A stretch of DNA of 64,000 nucleotides from Actinobacillus indolicus (GTDB taxonomy: Bacteria > Pseudomonadota > Gammaproteobacteria > Enterobacterales > Pasteurellaceae): the NCBI RefSeq assembly GCF_901764975.1, contig NZ_CABFKH010000006.1:62001-126000 (forward strand). The letters are read 5' to 3'. The position numbers were made by a program, and so were the translations under genes. How positions within the stretch are numbered: the stretch's first letter is position 1; each line of letters starts with the position of its first letter. Positions 12,356 to 20,739 of this stretch are shown piece by piece. The notes beneath the pieces are model-generated. The model was not told the DNA's origin. It ran no database searches and was given only the letters and a program-made list of their open reading frames with translations.

Positions 12356-13063
12356 TTAAAAATTATCTTTTTTCTGACGCATTGCAATAAATTCGTCTAA
12401 AGTGACCGCTTGTAAAAACGGATTGATCTGTTTTTCAATACCAATCGTACTCGGTAACGTAGGTTTGTATTGTGAACGTAAAATATCTGCTCGCTCTTGA
12501 TATTCCATTAATACACAGCTTGTCGCCATCACCGCTTCGGCAAATTTAAGATTACTTTGCGTATATTCATGACCTGCATAGACTTGCACAAAATCAGGCA
12601 AGGCTTTAAAACGTTGTAAGGCATCAAACTGAGCTTGGTAATCCCCTGTAAACACTCGTCCGCAACCACCTGAAAATAACGCATCACCGCAAAACAGATA
12701 TTCATCATCAACCAAATAACTAATATGTTGAGCTGTATGCCCAGCACTCTCAATCACTCGCACCTTTAACCCTAACAGTTCAAACTGTTGCTCAGGGTAA
12801 ACAATCTGATTGGCAAACTGACTGACTTCTTCTGAGCCATAAATAAGCATATCGGGAAATTGTGCCACTAAATCAGCCACGCCATCAGTGTGGTCGTGGT
12901 GATTATGGGTAAGTAAAATAGCGGTCGGATTAAGCTGATATTTTTCAAGAAAAGCTAATACAGCTTGAGCCTCTGCTGGATCGACAATAATCGCTTGGTT
13001 CTCTTTTTGTAAAATCCAAATGTAATTATCCGAAAGGGCTGGAATTGGGGTGATTTGAAGCAT
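12356..13063 (-). CDS. gloB: Hydroxyacylglutathione hydrolase (glyoxalase II)
   Basis: Hydrolyses S-lactoylglutathione to lactate and glutathione, the second step of methylglyoxal detoxification; gloA is also in this window (51954-52358). 235 residues. Metallo-beta-lactamase fold with the binuclear metal motif LTHNHHDHTDG near residue 50, then FCGDALFSGGCGRVF and YAGHEYT around residue 165. An uptake sequence (12405-12413) lies inside the coding region near the C-terminus. Confidence 0.95.
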   Translation of the reverse strand: MLQITPIPALSDNYIWILQKENQAIIVDPAEAQAVLAFLEKYQLNPTAILLTHNHHDHTDGVADLVAQFPDMLIYGSEEVSQFANQIVYPEQQFELLGLKVRVIESAGHTAQHISYLVDDEYLFCGDALFSGGCGRVFTGDYQAQFDALQRFKALPDFVQVYAGHEYTQSNLKFAEAVMATSCVLMEYQERADILRSQYKPTLPSTIGIEKQINPFLQAVTLDEFIAMRQKKDNF

Positions 13064-13074
13064 ATTAATTTTCC

Positions 13075-13149
13075 AAGTAGGTCGGGCATTTATGCCCGAC
13101 TTTGCTGTTTTTTATAAATAATTGTCGGGCATAAATGCCCGACCTACTT
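13075..13149 (+). repeat. Perfect 26-bp inverted repeat, paired GTAG-type palindromes (REP/BIME-like)
   Basis: Arms at 13075-13100 and 13124-13149 are exact reverse complements with a 23-nt AT-rich spacer. Each arm is itself GTAGG plus the palindrome TCGGGCAT-TT-ATGCCCGA. It fills the nagK-gloB gap and its right arm overlaps two bases of the nagK stop codon. The form is that of a REP pair; as RNA it would also make a very stable hairpin. Confidence 0.8.
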
Positions 13150-14062
13150 ATTTCAAAAATAACGCTGCCGCCCCACGCACACCGCTTGAGTCGCCGTGGA
13201 TCGCTTTTTTGATGACAGGTACTTCCGCAGTACGTAATAAATACTTCGGTAACGCTTTCGGTAAAGCTTCATAAATATAGTCGAAGTTCGATAAACCACC
13301 GCCAAACACAATCATATCTGGATCAAGTACCGTAATATAATTTGCCACTGAAATTGCCATTAACTCAATGTATTTCTCAACAAACTCAACGGTTTTCTCA
13401 TCTTTATCATAAAAACGCTGAATAATGTTTTTTGCATCAACTTTTTCGCCGACTAAATCATTATAAAGCATCTCAAAACCACGTCCTGAAACGTAGCTAT
13501 CTAAGCAAGCAGTATTACCACAACCACATTTATAAATCGGTGCCTTATCCCAACCCAGTAATTTCAATGCGTGGTAGTTAAGCTGAATATGCCCTACTTC
13601 ACCCGCCATACCGATTTGACCTGAGTGTGCTTTACCGTTTAACACAATACCGCCACCAAAACCTGTACCAATAATCAAGCCTAACACCGTTGAATATTGC
13701 AGATTGCTTTCATCCCACGCTTCCGATAAAGCCAAGCAGTTCGCATCGTTTTCAACACGCACTTCACGCCCTAAACGCACTTCCAAATCTTGAATAATTT
13801 TATTGCCGTGAACCACTGCAATATTCGCAATTTCTGCAATCCCTGTTTTATGGTTTACAAACCCAGGCACACCAAGCCCCACAGTGCCTTGTTCGCCAAA
13901 TTTCGCATCAGCATTACGCACTAAGGTTTCCACCGTTCTTAACCAATCCTCATAGCTTGTTTGCGGAGTTGGCACACGCTCGCTGTGTAACTTCTCTAAT
14001 TTCTCATTAAAGGCAGCCAATTCAATTTTTGTACCGCCAATATCTAAACCATAATAAACCAT
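13148..14062 (-). CDS. nagK: N-acetylglucosamine kinase (ROK family)
   Basis: Phosphorylates GlcNAc recovered from cell-wall turnover or the host. 304 residues, equal to E. coli NagK within one residue. Seen: N-terminal phosphate motif DIGGTK, catalytic region [16 protein letters not shown] near residue 105, GTGFGGGIV, and the ROK zinc motif [17 protein letters not shown] near residue 180. Lies 2 nt downstream of pgpB, so probably co-transcribed. Confidence 0.92.
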   Translation of the reverse strand: MVYYGLDIGGTKIELAAFNEKLEKLHSERVPTPQTSYEDWLRTVETLVRNADAKFGEQGTVGLGVPGFVNHKTGIAEIANIAVVHGNKIIQDLEVRLGREVRVENDANCLALSEAWDESNLQYSTVLGLIIGTGFGGGIVLNGKAHSGQIGMAGEVGHIQLNYHALKLLGWDKAPIYKCGCGNTACLDSYVSGRGFEMLYNDLVGEKVDAKNIIQRFYDKDEKTVEFVEKYIELMAISVANYITVLDPDMIVFGGGLSNFDYIYEALPKALPKYLLRTAEVPVIKKAIHGDSSGVRGAAALFLK

Positions 14063-14064
14063 CG

Positions 14065-14802
14065 TTAGCCTCGCTTTTTAAATAATGTCCATTTTTCTAA
14101 GAACGGGATTAGCCATAAAAAGATAATCAAGTGGAAACCCCATGCAATCAAAGTACTGACAAACAGATCAATAGGATAATGCATTCCTAAACGTAAACGA
14201 CTGAGCAGTATCAATCCTGCCCATAAAGTTGTAAAAATTTGCGCAAAAATAACCGCTTGCCCACGCATACCAAAGAGTAATCCTGCAAACATCAACATCC
14301 AAGAGACCGCAAAAATGGTATGCCCAGAAGGGAACGAATACCCTAATTCATCTGCTTGATGCTCAACGACAAATTGATTCTCTGGTTGTGCAAATTTTAA
14401 TATTGCTGCTTCCTGTTCGGATTTAGACAACGCATAAAATGCGACCGTATCCGCTTGAAACATTTGCGTGACAAAAGGACGTGGCTCTTTAAATATCACT
14501 TTCATTCCATCTTTAGTGATTTGTGTTGTACCCAATGAAATCAAGCAAACCAAACTCACTAGCATCCAAGAGTAACGAAAACGTGTAAGCCATATTAGCC
14601 ATAGAATAAATAAGATACAAGTGATAACCGCATAAGGCACTGATCCCGTTTCAGTCACAATAAATAACAACCAATCAACGGTATTTACACCAAGATTTGC
14701 CACTAAAGTCCAACGCCATTCAAGAAACCAAACTGTAATTGGGATTAACAGCATCAAAAAGGTTAAATACGAAAGCTTCTTTACCACGAAAAATTTCTTC
14801 AT
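14065..14802 (-). CDS. pgpB: PAP2-family lipid phosphatase (PgpB-like)
   Basis: Inner-membrane phosphatase acting on phosphatidylglycerophosphate and undecaprenyl diphosphate. 245 residues with about six hydrophobic helices. All three PAP2 motifs are present: KVIFKEPRP (K-x6-RP) near residue 94, SFPSGHT near residue 152 and [13 protein letters not shown] near residue 200. Chain length and the position of motif 1 fit PgpB better than soluble PAP2 enzymes; which lipid is preferred is not decided by sequence. Confidence 0.85.
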   Translation of the reverse strand: MKKFFVVKKLSYLTFLMLLIPITVWFLEWRWTLVANLGVNTVDWLLFIVTETGSVPYAVITCILFILWLIWLTRFRYSWMLVSLVCLISLGTTQITKDGMKVIFKEPRPFVTQMFQADTVAFYALSKSEQEAAILKFAQPENQFVVEHQADELGYSFPSGHTIFAVSWMLMFAGLLFGMRGQAVIFAQIFTTLWAGLILLSRLRLGMHYPIDLFVSTLIAWGFHLIIFLWLIPFLEKWTLFKKRG

Positions 14803-14830
14803 AAAAAAACCGCTTGCGACAACAAGCGGT
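14803..14830 (-). terminator. yhbY terminator made of an inverted uptake-sequence pair
   Basis: ACCGCTTG (14809-14816) and CAAGCGGT (14823-14830) form an 8-bp stem with a 6-nt loop. On the minus strand it is followed by seven T residues, a classic intrinsic terminator for yhbY, and it ends directly at the pgpB start codon. Confidence 0.85.
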
Positions 14831-14854
14831 CAGTTTCAATCTATTTTTTACCAA

Positions 14855-15169
14855 TTAAATCGCTTTAGTCGCCTTTGGCAAGCTGATTTTCTTCTCTTCA
14901 CTTTGACGATAAAGCACTAAAATATGCCCAATAGTTTGCACTTCCACCGCTTTGGTTTCACGCACAATCGCATCAATGATCAACTGTTTCATCTCACGAT
15001 CAGCCCCTGCGATCTTCACTTTAATCAACTCGTGGTGATCTAACGCATTTTCGATCTCGGCTAACACTCCTTCGGTTAAACCATTACCACCGAGCATAAC
15101 GACAGGGCTTAAATGATGAGCAAGCCCTTTTAAAAATTGTTTCTGTTTTGTTGTTAAATTTACTGACAT
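14855..15169 (-). CDS. yhbY: Ribosome assembly RNA-binding protein YhbY (CRM domain)
   Basis: Small RNA-binding protein associated with 50S precursor particles. 104 residues, almost entirely one CRM domain: TTKQKQFLKGLAHHLSPVV, then the GxxG loop LGGNGLTEGV near residue 28, HELIKVKIAG, and the terminal IGHILVLYRQS strand. Single-gene unit with its own terminator; the untranslated leader holds a 9-bp hairpin (15180-15208). Confidence 0.93.
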   Translation of the reverse strand: MSVNLTTKQKQFLKGLAHHLSPVVMLGGNGLTEGVLAEIENALDHHELIKVKIAGADREMKQLIIDAIVRETKAVEVQTIGHILVLYRQSEEKKISLPKATKAI

Positions 15170-15179
15170 TAAAATTGCC

Positions 15180-15208
15180 TTTCTATGCTAAAAAAATCGG
15201 CATAGAAA
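15180..15208 (-). promoter_or_regulatory. Hairpin in the yhbY leader
   Basis: TTTCTATGC (15180-15188) and GCATAGAAA (15200-15208) form a perfect 9-bp stem with an 11-nt loop, starting 11 bases upstream of the yhbY ATG. It may be an mRNA structure or a protein-binding site; sequence does not decide. Confidence 0.5.
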
Positions 15209-15244
15209 ATAGCATATTCAGAATAAATTTTAAAGCTAAAGATA

Positions 15245-15253
15245 TGCTAAAAT
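15245..15253 (+). promoter_or_regulatory. Extended -10 element upstream of the LOS glucosyltransferase gene
   Basis: TGCTAAAAT is an extended -10 (TG-n-TAAAAT) 35 bp before the start codon. No good -35 is visible. The same 9-mer precedes upp (27085-27093) and the GT25 gene (23325-23333). Confidence 0.55.
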
Positions 15254-15288
15254 AGGCGAAACTGACTTAATTTCAAAAAGGATAACCT

Positions 15289-16047
15289 ATGCCAACGCTT
15301 AGTGTCGCTATGATTGTCAAAAACGAATCGCAAGATCTTGCCCAATGTTTAGAAACTGTCAAAGGTTGGGTGGATGAAATCATCATCTTAGACTCTGGAA
15401 GTAGCGACAATACCAAAGAGATCGCCTTACAATACGGAGCAAAATTCTATGAAAACACCGATTGGCGAGGCTTTGGTAAACAACGCCAACTTGCTCAACA
15501 ATATGTCACCAGCGATTACGTCCTTTGGCTTGATGCTGACGAACGTGTCACCCCAGAATTAAAACAGAGCATACAACAAGCGGTCAGTTCTGATGAAAAA
15601 AATACGGTTTATCAAATAGGTCGTTTAAGCGAAGTTTTTGGCAGACAAATTCGTCATTCAGGGTGGTATCCTGATTATGTGGTGAGACTTTACCGGACGG
15701 ATTTTGCCAAATACGGCGATGAACTTGTTCACGAAAAAGTCCATTATCCAAAAGAAGCCAAAGTAACCAAACTTAAAGGCGATCTATTGCATTTTACTTA
15801 TAAAGATATTCACCATTATTTAGTGAAATCAGCAAGTTACGCTAAAGCTTGGTCAGAGCAAAGAGCCAAAGCAGGCAAAAAAGCAACCTTATTCCAAGGC
15901 GTTACACACGCTGTTGGCTGTTTTGTAAAAATGTATATTTTAAAAGCTGGTTTTCTTGATGGTAAGCAAGGCTTTTTACTTGCGATTCTTTCCTCACATT
16001 CTGTCTTTGTAAAATATGCAGATTTGTGGAATAGAGCTCGCCAGTAA
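15289..16047 (+). CDS. lgtF: LOS core glycosyltransferase, GT2 family (LgtF/WaaE/KdtX type)
   Basis: Predicted to add a hexose, probably beta-glucose, to heptose I of the LOS inner core on the cytoplasmic face. 252 residues, matching the H. influenzae LgtF group. Seen: [13 protein letters not shown] at the start, DSGSSDNT near residue 37, the sugar-nucleotide DxD motif as WLDADERV near residue 85, and [15 protein letters not shown] typical of this subfamily. A good AAGGA site precedes the ATG. An uptake sequence lies inside (15576-15584). Family sure, linkage inferred. Confidence 0.78.
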   Translation: MPTLSVAMIVKNESQDLAQCLETVKGWVDEIIILDSGSSDNTKEIALQYGAKFYENTDWRGFGKQRQLAQQYVTSDYVLWLDADERVTPELKQSIQQAVSSDEKNTVYQIGRLSEVFGRQIRHSGWYPDYVVRLYRTDFAKYGDELVHEKVHYPKEAKVTKLKGDLLHFTYKDIHHYLVKSASYAKAWSEQRAKAGKKATLFQGVTHAVGCFVKMYILKAGFLDGKQGFLLAILSSHSVFVKYADLWNRARQ

Positions 16048-16082
16048 TCGAAGTGCTTGGTGAGGTATTTAGCCTACTATGT

Positions 16083-16685
16083 CTATTTATTTCTATCTCC
16101 TGGTAAATAAAAGGATTTATATGTATGCTCTAATACTTCGCCTACCTCGCGCCATTTATCCAATAAATGCCCCATAGGAAGAACCTTCCCTTGTTCAAAG
16201 TAATATTGTTGAGATTGTAGTGATGAGAAAGCAAAAATCACGCCATGGTATTCCCAATCTTTCTCTGGATCTAAATTCTGTTTTGCATAACGTATAAAAG
16301 TCTCTTTTAATACAGTCTCCATATCTCTTCGCAAATCACATTTTGGCGTTTTAATTTTCCATAACGCTAAAATTAATTTAGATTTTTCTGCTACGGATGG
16401 CGCTAATTTTTTAAGTGAAAAATCAAGATGATGATTTTCGAAACGCTCTTGAACAATCTTTGTATACTCTTGCAAAATCTCCTTACACAATTTTTGGACT
16501 AAATCATTTTTGCCTCGATAATACTTATAAAATGTTGAGCGATTTACCAATGCCTGATCAATAATCTCTTGAACTTGAATATCCTTAAACGCTTTAGTCT
16601 CTAGCAAAAAGAGAAATGCATCGCGAATAGCGTTATGTGTTTTTATCACGCGTAAATCAATTTTTTCCTTTTTATCCACACACAT
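16083..16685 (-). CDS. TetR-family regulator, divergent from efflux genes
   Basis: 200 residues. The N-terminal helix-turn-helix reads TKAFKDIQVQEIIDQALVNR followed by STFYKYYRGK (about residues 32-62), the TetR DNA-binding signature; the C-terminal ligand domain is not recognisable by name. It is transcribed away from the emrB-like gene across a 109-bp AT-rich gap, the usual layout for a local repressor of a drug pump. I saw no clear operator palindrome in the gap. Confidence 0.85.
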   Translation of the reverse strand: MCVDKKEKIDLRVIKTHNAIRDAFLFLLETKAFKDIQVQEIIDQALVNRSTFYKYYRGKNDLVQKLCKEILQEYTKIVQERFENHHLDFSLKKLAPSVAEKSKLILALWKIKTPKCDLRRDMETVLKETFIRYAKQNLDPEKDWEYHGVIFAFSSLQSQQYYFEQGKVLPMGHLLDKWREVGEVLEHTYKSFYLPGDRNK

Positions 16686-16794
16686 TGTCCTATTTATATG
16701 GTTATCAACATAAACTTAAACTTTTTGGTGGTATTATACAAATCTAAAAACAATATAATGAAATTATTTTTGATCTTTTTATTTATCATTATTT

Positions 16795-18450
16795 ATGTCT
16801 TTAGAATCGAACGGATATCAATTCAAGCCACATGAAATGCCAATGATGGCAGGTTCACCTGCCTCTCCCGACCATCAATTAAGTCGACGTATTGCTTATC
16901 TTATTATTGGTTTTATTCTCTCACTCAATGCAGGTCTGCAAAACGGTCTGTTAATTGTGTCATTACCGCAATTAAGAGGCGATCTTGGTTTAACGCTTGA
17001 GCAAAGTGGCTGGATTCAAGTCAGTTACTACATGACTTATGCCTGTATGAGTATTATGTTCTTTAAAATACGCCAATCTATAGGGGTTGCACGTTTTACA
17101 AGAATATCGTTATCTCTCATGCTAATCAGTAACCTATTACAAATCTTGTTTAATAATTACACGATAGAGCTCATATCAAGAGGGTTCTCAGGTGTTTCTG
17201 CAAGTGGGTTAATGGTTGTTTCCATGTTCTACTTTATGCAAGGGCTACCTACGAAATCTAAAATTCTTGGCGTTGCTCTTGGGGGTGGGGTTATGCAATT
17301 TGGTATACCTGTTGCTCAAATTATTATGCCAGCCCTATTTGAAGATGGAAACATCGAAAATATATTTATATTTCAATGTGTAATCACCTTTTTATGTATC
17401 GGTTGCGTAATAAAATTACCACTGCCGCCTGCGATTATTTCTAGAGATTTAACCAAAGTCGATCTGATGAGTTTTGCGTTATTTGCAACAGGAATCGCGT
17501 TATTTTGTGGATTTCTGGTACAAGGAAGAATTGTCTGGTGGACAACAGATTGGCTAGGTATCTTACTTGCCGTCAGCATTTTAATGACAGGGTTAGGGCT
17601 ATGGATAGAATCAAAACGCCATCGTCCTATGCTCGATTGGTCATGGATTTCAACACCACAGATACTTATGTTTGGTTTTCTTGGTGCGGTTATTCGAGTT
17701 TTAACCTCCGAGCAAACAGTAGGTGCAGCGGGTTTAATGGCAACATTAGGAATGACAAATCAAGAACTGACAACCTTATATGTGTTTATCTTAAGCTCTT
17801 CTATTTTCGGACTTATTATGAGTCTTGTTACATTCAAAATTACGGACTTACGCCGTCCTATCTCAATTGCGTTATTAGGCATTGCAATAGGCTCTTTTTT
17901 GGATAGTCATATTGGATTACAAACTCGCCCTGAACAAATTTATCTGAGCCAATCTATTATTGCCTTTTCAACCATCTACTTTTTTTCACCCATGATTATA
18001 GAAGGACTTATTAGGGCTCTAGCTGTCAGTCAAATGCATATTATGAGTTTTTCTGCTGTATTTGGTATTTCTCAAACTGTAGGTGGATTAACAGGAGCAG
18101 CTGTTTTTAGTGCATTTATCACTTATCGAAGTAAAGAACACTTATTAGATATAGAACAGTATCTAAGCTTAACAGAGCCTCATGTTGCATTTGAGCTAAG
18201 CCAGCTCACTCAACAGTTTATTTCTACAAGTAATGATATCGTGACAGCTCAAGCCAAAGCGATGCAAGCTCTATTATCTCAAGCTACCGTAGAGGCAACT
18301 ATCCATGCTTATAACGATCTCTTTTTCCTAATTGGCATCATTTCCGTTATTGCATTTATCTATACGTTGATCACTTGGATATACCGGAAATTAATGAAAA
18401 AGCCACTTTTAGCCAAAGAATTATCTATTTTAATGTCAAAAACAAAATAA
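16795..18450 (+). CDS. emrB: MFS multidrug efflux transporter, EmrB/QacA (DHA2) type
   Basis: Proton-driven inner-membrane exporter, predicted partner of the membrane-fusion protein encoded next. 551 residues with about 14 hydrophobic helices, as in DHA2 transporters. Seen near the N-terminus: LQNGLLIVSLPQLRGDLGL, equivalent to the motif before helix 2. The C-terminal helix is followed by a basic tail. The Shine-Dalgarno is weak at ATG 16795. Ten nt separate it from emrA. Substrate unknown; it is EmrB-like but not obviously the E. coli orthologue. Confidence 0.8.
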   Translation: MSLESNGYQFKPHEMPMMAGSPASPDHQLSRRIAYLIIGFILSLNAGLQNGLLIVSLPQLRGDLGLTLEQSGWIQVSYYMTYACMSIMFFKIRQSIGVARFTRISLSLMLISNLLQILFNNYTIELISRGFSGVSASGLMVVSMFYFMQGLPTKSKILGVALGGGVMQFGIPVAQIIMPALFEDGNIENIFIFQCVITFLCIGCVIKLPLPPAIISRDLTKVDLMSFALFATGIALFCGFLVQGRIVWWTTDWLGILLAVSILMTGLGLWIESKRHRPMLDWSWISTPQILMFGFLGAVIRVLTSEQTVGAAGLMATLGMTNQELTTLYVFILSSSIFGLIMSLVTFKITDLRRPISIALLGIAIGSFLDSHIGLQTRPEQIYLSQSIIAFSTIYFFSPMIIEGLIRALAVSQMHIMSFSAVFGISQTVGGLTGAAVFSAFITYRSKEHLLDIEQYLSLTEPHVAFELSQLTQQFISTSNDIVTAQAKAMQALLSQATVEATIHAYNDLFFLIGIISVIAFIYTLITWIYRKLMKKPLLAKELSILMSKTK

Positions 18451-18460
18451 GAGAAAACCT

Positions 18461-19573
18461 ATGACAACAACTCAACACACACAAAATAATACACCAGAAA
18501 AAAATACTGAGACTAAATCGCATGTCACTCATGGAAAATGGGAACCTAAAAAAAACCACTCTGGCTCCCTTATCTTTTTACTCAGTATTGCGATTGCCGT
18601 ACTCACTGTACTCTATATTTGGCGTCTACCTCCTTTTGCCATGGATACTGCCTATACAAATAATGCCTATGTCAAAGGACAAACTACATTAATTAGCCCT
18701 AAAGTCTCTGGATATGTACAATCTATTTTTGTCCAAGACTTTCAACATGTTGAAAAAGGAGAGGCATTGCTCAAAATTGATGATGAGTTTTATCAAACAA
18801 AAGTCGCTCAAGCAAAAGCGACTTTAAAAGCACAACAAGCTCTTCTTGATAAACTACCTCAAACCCGTAACGTTGCAAAATCAACATTAGCCGCAAGAAA
18901 AGCCGCAGTAGAGAGTGCTAATGCACAATTAAACTTCGCAACCATTGAACAAAAACGAGCGATGGAATTAAACAAAACAAAATCCATCTCTAAACGAGAG
19001 CTGGATCAAATTATGAACGTACAAAAACAAGCACAATCTACTCTAGATCAAGCAAAAGCACAGTACGCGATTGCAGAACAAGATTTAGAAAGCCTAAATG
19101 CAACTGAAAAAAATTTGATGGCGAGTGTTGAAAATGCCCAAACGGCTCTAGATCTCGCACAACAAGATCTCAATAATACGACGATTTATGCTCCTGAGTC
19201 AGGTATCCTCAGTCAAATTAGCACAAAAAAAGGACAGCTCGTTTCTGCAGGTACTCAATTATTTTATCTCGTACCTCAAACCTCTTGGATCATCGCGAAT
19301 TTTAAAGAGGCTGACACTGAATATATCACAATAGGACAAGCTGCCAAAATATCTGTTGATGCATTAGGCGGCAAACAATTTGAGGGTAAAGTAACTGAAA
19401 TAGCTCCAGCAACTGCATCTGAATTTAGTTTAATCAAAGCGGATAGTGGTACAGGAAACTTCGTAAAAATTGCCCAACGCATTCCAATTAAAATTGAGCT
19501 ACTGCCAAATCAAAAAAATCTAGAACGAATTAAGCCGGGTATGTCCGTAGAAGTGAATATTAACTTGAAATAG
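18461..19573 (+). CDS. emrA: HlyD-family membrane-fusion protein, EmrA-like
   Basis: Periplasmic adaptor linking the inner-membrane pump to an outer-membrane channel. 370 residues. A polar cytoplasmic N-terminus is followed by one transmembrane helix (about 36-55), the biotinyl-lipoyl half motif TLISPKVSGYVQSIFVQDFQ (about 70-90), a long Ala/Gln/Lys coiled coil (about 105-230) and the second half TTIYAPESGILSQIS (about 240). Sits with emrB and a divergent TetR gene; no TolC gene is present here. Confidence 0.85.
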   Translation: MTTTQHTQNNTPEKNTETKSHVTHGKWEPKKNHSGSLIFLLSIAIAVLTVLYIWRLPPFAMDTAYTNNAYVKGQTTLISPKVSGYVQSIFVQDFQHVEKGEALLKIDDEFYQTKVAQAKATLKAQQALLDKLPQTRNVAKSTLAARKAAVESANAQLNFATIEQKRAMELNKTKSISKRELDQIMNVQKQAQSTLDQAKAQYAIAEQDLESLNATEKNLMASVENAQTALDLAQQDLNNTTIYAPESGILSQISTKKGQLVSAGTQLFYLVPQTSWIIANFKEADTEYITIGQAAKISVDALGGKQFEGKVTEIAPATASEFSLIKADSGTGNFVKIAQRIPIKIELLPNQKNLERIKPGMSVEVNINLK

Positions 19574-19591
19574 TTAAAAAATATTTAGGTA

Positions 19592-19635
19592 AGCGGTAGG
19601 TTATTGCAAAACTTTTGCAAAATCCAACCGCTTGT
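19592..19635. terminator. Inverted uptake-sequence pair between emrA and opsX
   Basis: AAGCGGT (19592-19598) and ACCGCTTGT (19627-19635) with inner TTGCAAAA/TTTTGCAA segments form a long imperfect hairpin between convergent genes, a likely two-way terminator. Confidence 0.7.
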
Positions 19636-19637
19636 CA

Positions 19638-20666
19638 CTATGCCCATATTCTCTCAATAAACGGCAGAATCTCCGTTAATGCCTTATCTATCGGAATTAA
19701 GGTCAAGTTTTTCTGAGAAGCTTTATCTGACGGTGGACAAAATGCGATATGTTTATCGGCATCATTTAACGGCTTCCAACGGCGTGGAATAGCAGATAGA
19801 CGACTTGGGTAAAAGCCAACCGTTGCAATATTTAATGCCCCACAAATGTGTAAAGGCCCTGTTGAACCTGCAATAAAGAGATCAGCACAGGCTAACGATT
19901 TAGTAAAATCGGTTAATCCATCATTTTTATCGTAAATCGCCACATTCTTATGATTTACTAATTGTTGCAATGCCTGAGCAGTTTCACTTTCATTTGGCCC
20001 TGCTGTCAAAATCACTTGGCAATCAAATTTCGCTAAAATTCCTGAAATTAAATCTGCATATTGATTCAAAGATAAATTCGTCGCAGATCCCCCTGTACTA
20101 CTATGAACAAAAAGCCATTTTTTATTGCCATCTAACTTTAGCAACTCTATTAATTTGCTTTTTTGCATATTCAAACATTCATTATCAAAAGACAAATAAG
20201 GTGTTGTTGGCTCAATCGCTGTAATTTGATTATCTTTTAAAAAATAACGTACTAAGTCTAAATTATATTCATACTCTGCTTTTTCAGAACGAGAGCGTCG
20301 CTGGGTTAAACGGTGATTATATAAAAATTGAAAGAGTTTCGTGGCTGGTGCTAAACGGTAAGCAATACTGCTTTTCCAAACTAATTTGGCATTATACCAA
20401 TCAGACACAAAACTAATCACTGCATCAAACTTTTCAGATCTTACCACTTGTAACACTCGTTCATTTTCAGCTTTATTTTGTTTATCTGAACTATCCAAAA
20501 TAATACCGTCTAAATAAGGGCAGATTTCCGCTAATGGTGCTGTATATTTAGGAACAAGGGCAATAATTTGGCAATTCTGCATTGATTTTTTTAACATCGC
20601 AAATGCCGCCCAAGCCAGCATAAAATCGCCAATTTTATCGTTACGAATAACAAGAATTTTCTTCAT
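19638..20666 (-). CDS. opsX: LOS heptosyltransferase, GT9 family (OpsX-like)
   Basis: Predicted to transfer a heptose from ADP-heptose to the Kdo-lipid A acceptor. The start is taken at ATG 20666 (MKKILVIRNDKIGDFML); an upstream TTG adds five residues without support. About 342 residues. Seen: N-terminal KIGD of GT9, IALVPKY and the acceptor-domain loop; in the second half FVHSSTGGSATNLSL and the nucleotide-sugar motif FIAGSTGPLHICGALNIATVGFY cut by no gaps. GT9 membership is sure; OpsX specificity is inferred from resemblance to Pasteurellaceae core enzymes. Confidence 0.75.
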   Translation of the reverse strand: MKKILVIRNDKIGDFMLAWAAFAMLKKSMQNCQIIALVPKYTAPLAEICPYLDGIILDSSDKQNKAENERVLQVVRSEKFDAVISFVSDWYNAKLVWKSSIAYRLAPATKLFQFLYNHRLTQRRSRSEKAEYEYNLDLVRYFLKDNQITAIEPTTPYLSFDNECLNMQKSKLIELLKLDGNKKWLFVHSSTGGSATNLSLNQYADLISGILAKFDCQVILTAGPNESETAQALQQLVNHKNVAIYDKNDGLTDFTKSLACADLFIAGSTGPLHICGALNIATVGFYPSRLSAIPRRWKPLNDADKHIAFCPPSDKASQKNLTLIPIDKALTEILPFIERIWA

Positions 20667-20692
20667 CTTCTGATTTCCCAAATAAAAACTAA

Positions 20693-20723
20693 AAAATAAG
20701 GGGATATAAAATCCCCTTATTTT
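20693..20723 (-). terminator. tkt terminator
   Basis: A 13-bp stem (20693-20705 with 20711-20723, loop ATAAA) centred on GGGGAT/ATCCCC, followed by T residues on the minus strand just after the tkt stop. Confidence 0.9.
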
Positions 20724-20739
20724 GCCACATTCTATGTGA

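Noticed and set aside
16686-16794. TetR operator between the regulator and emrB
   Set aside because: The gap is AT-rich but I found no inverted repeat of convincing length.
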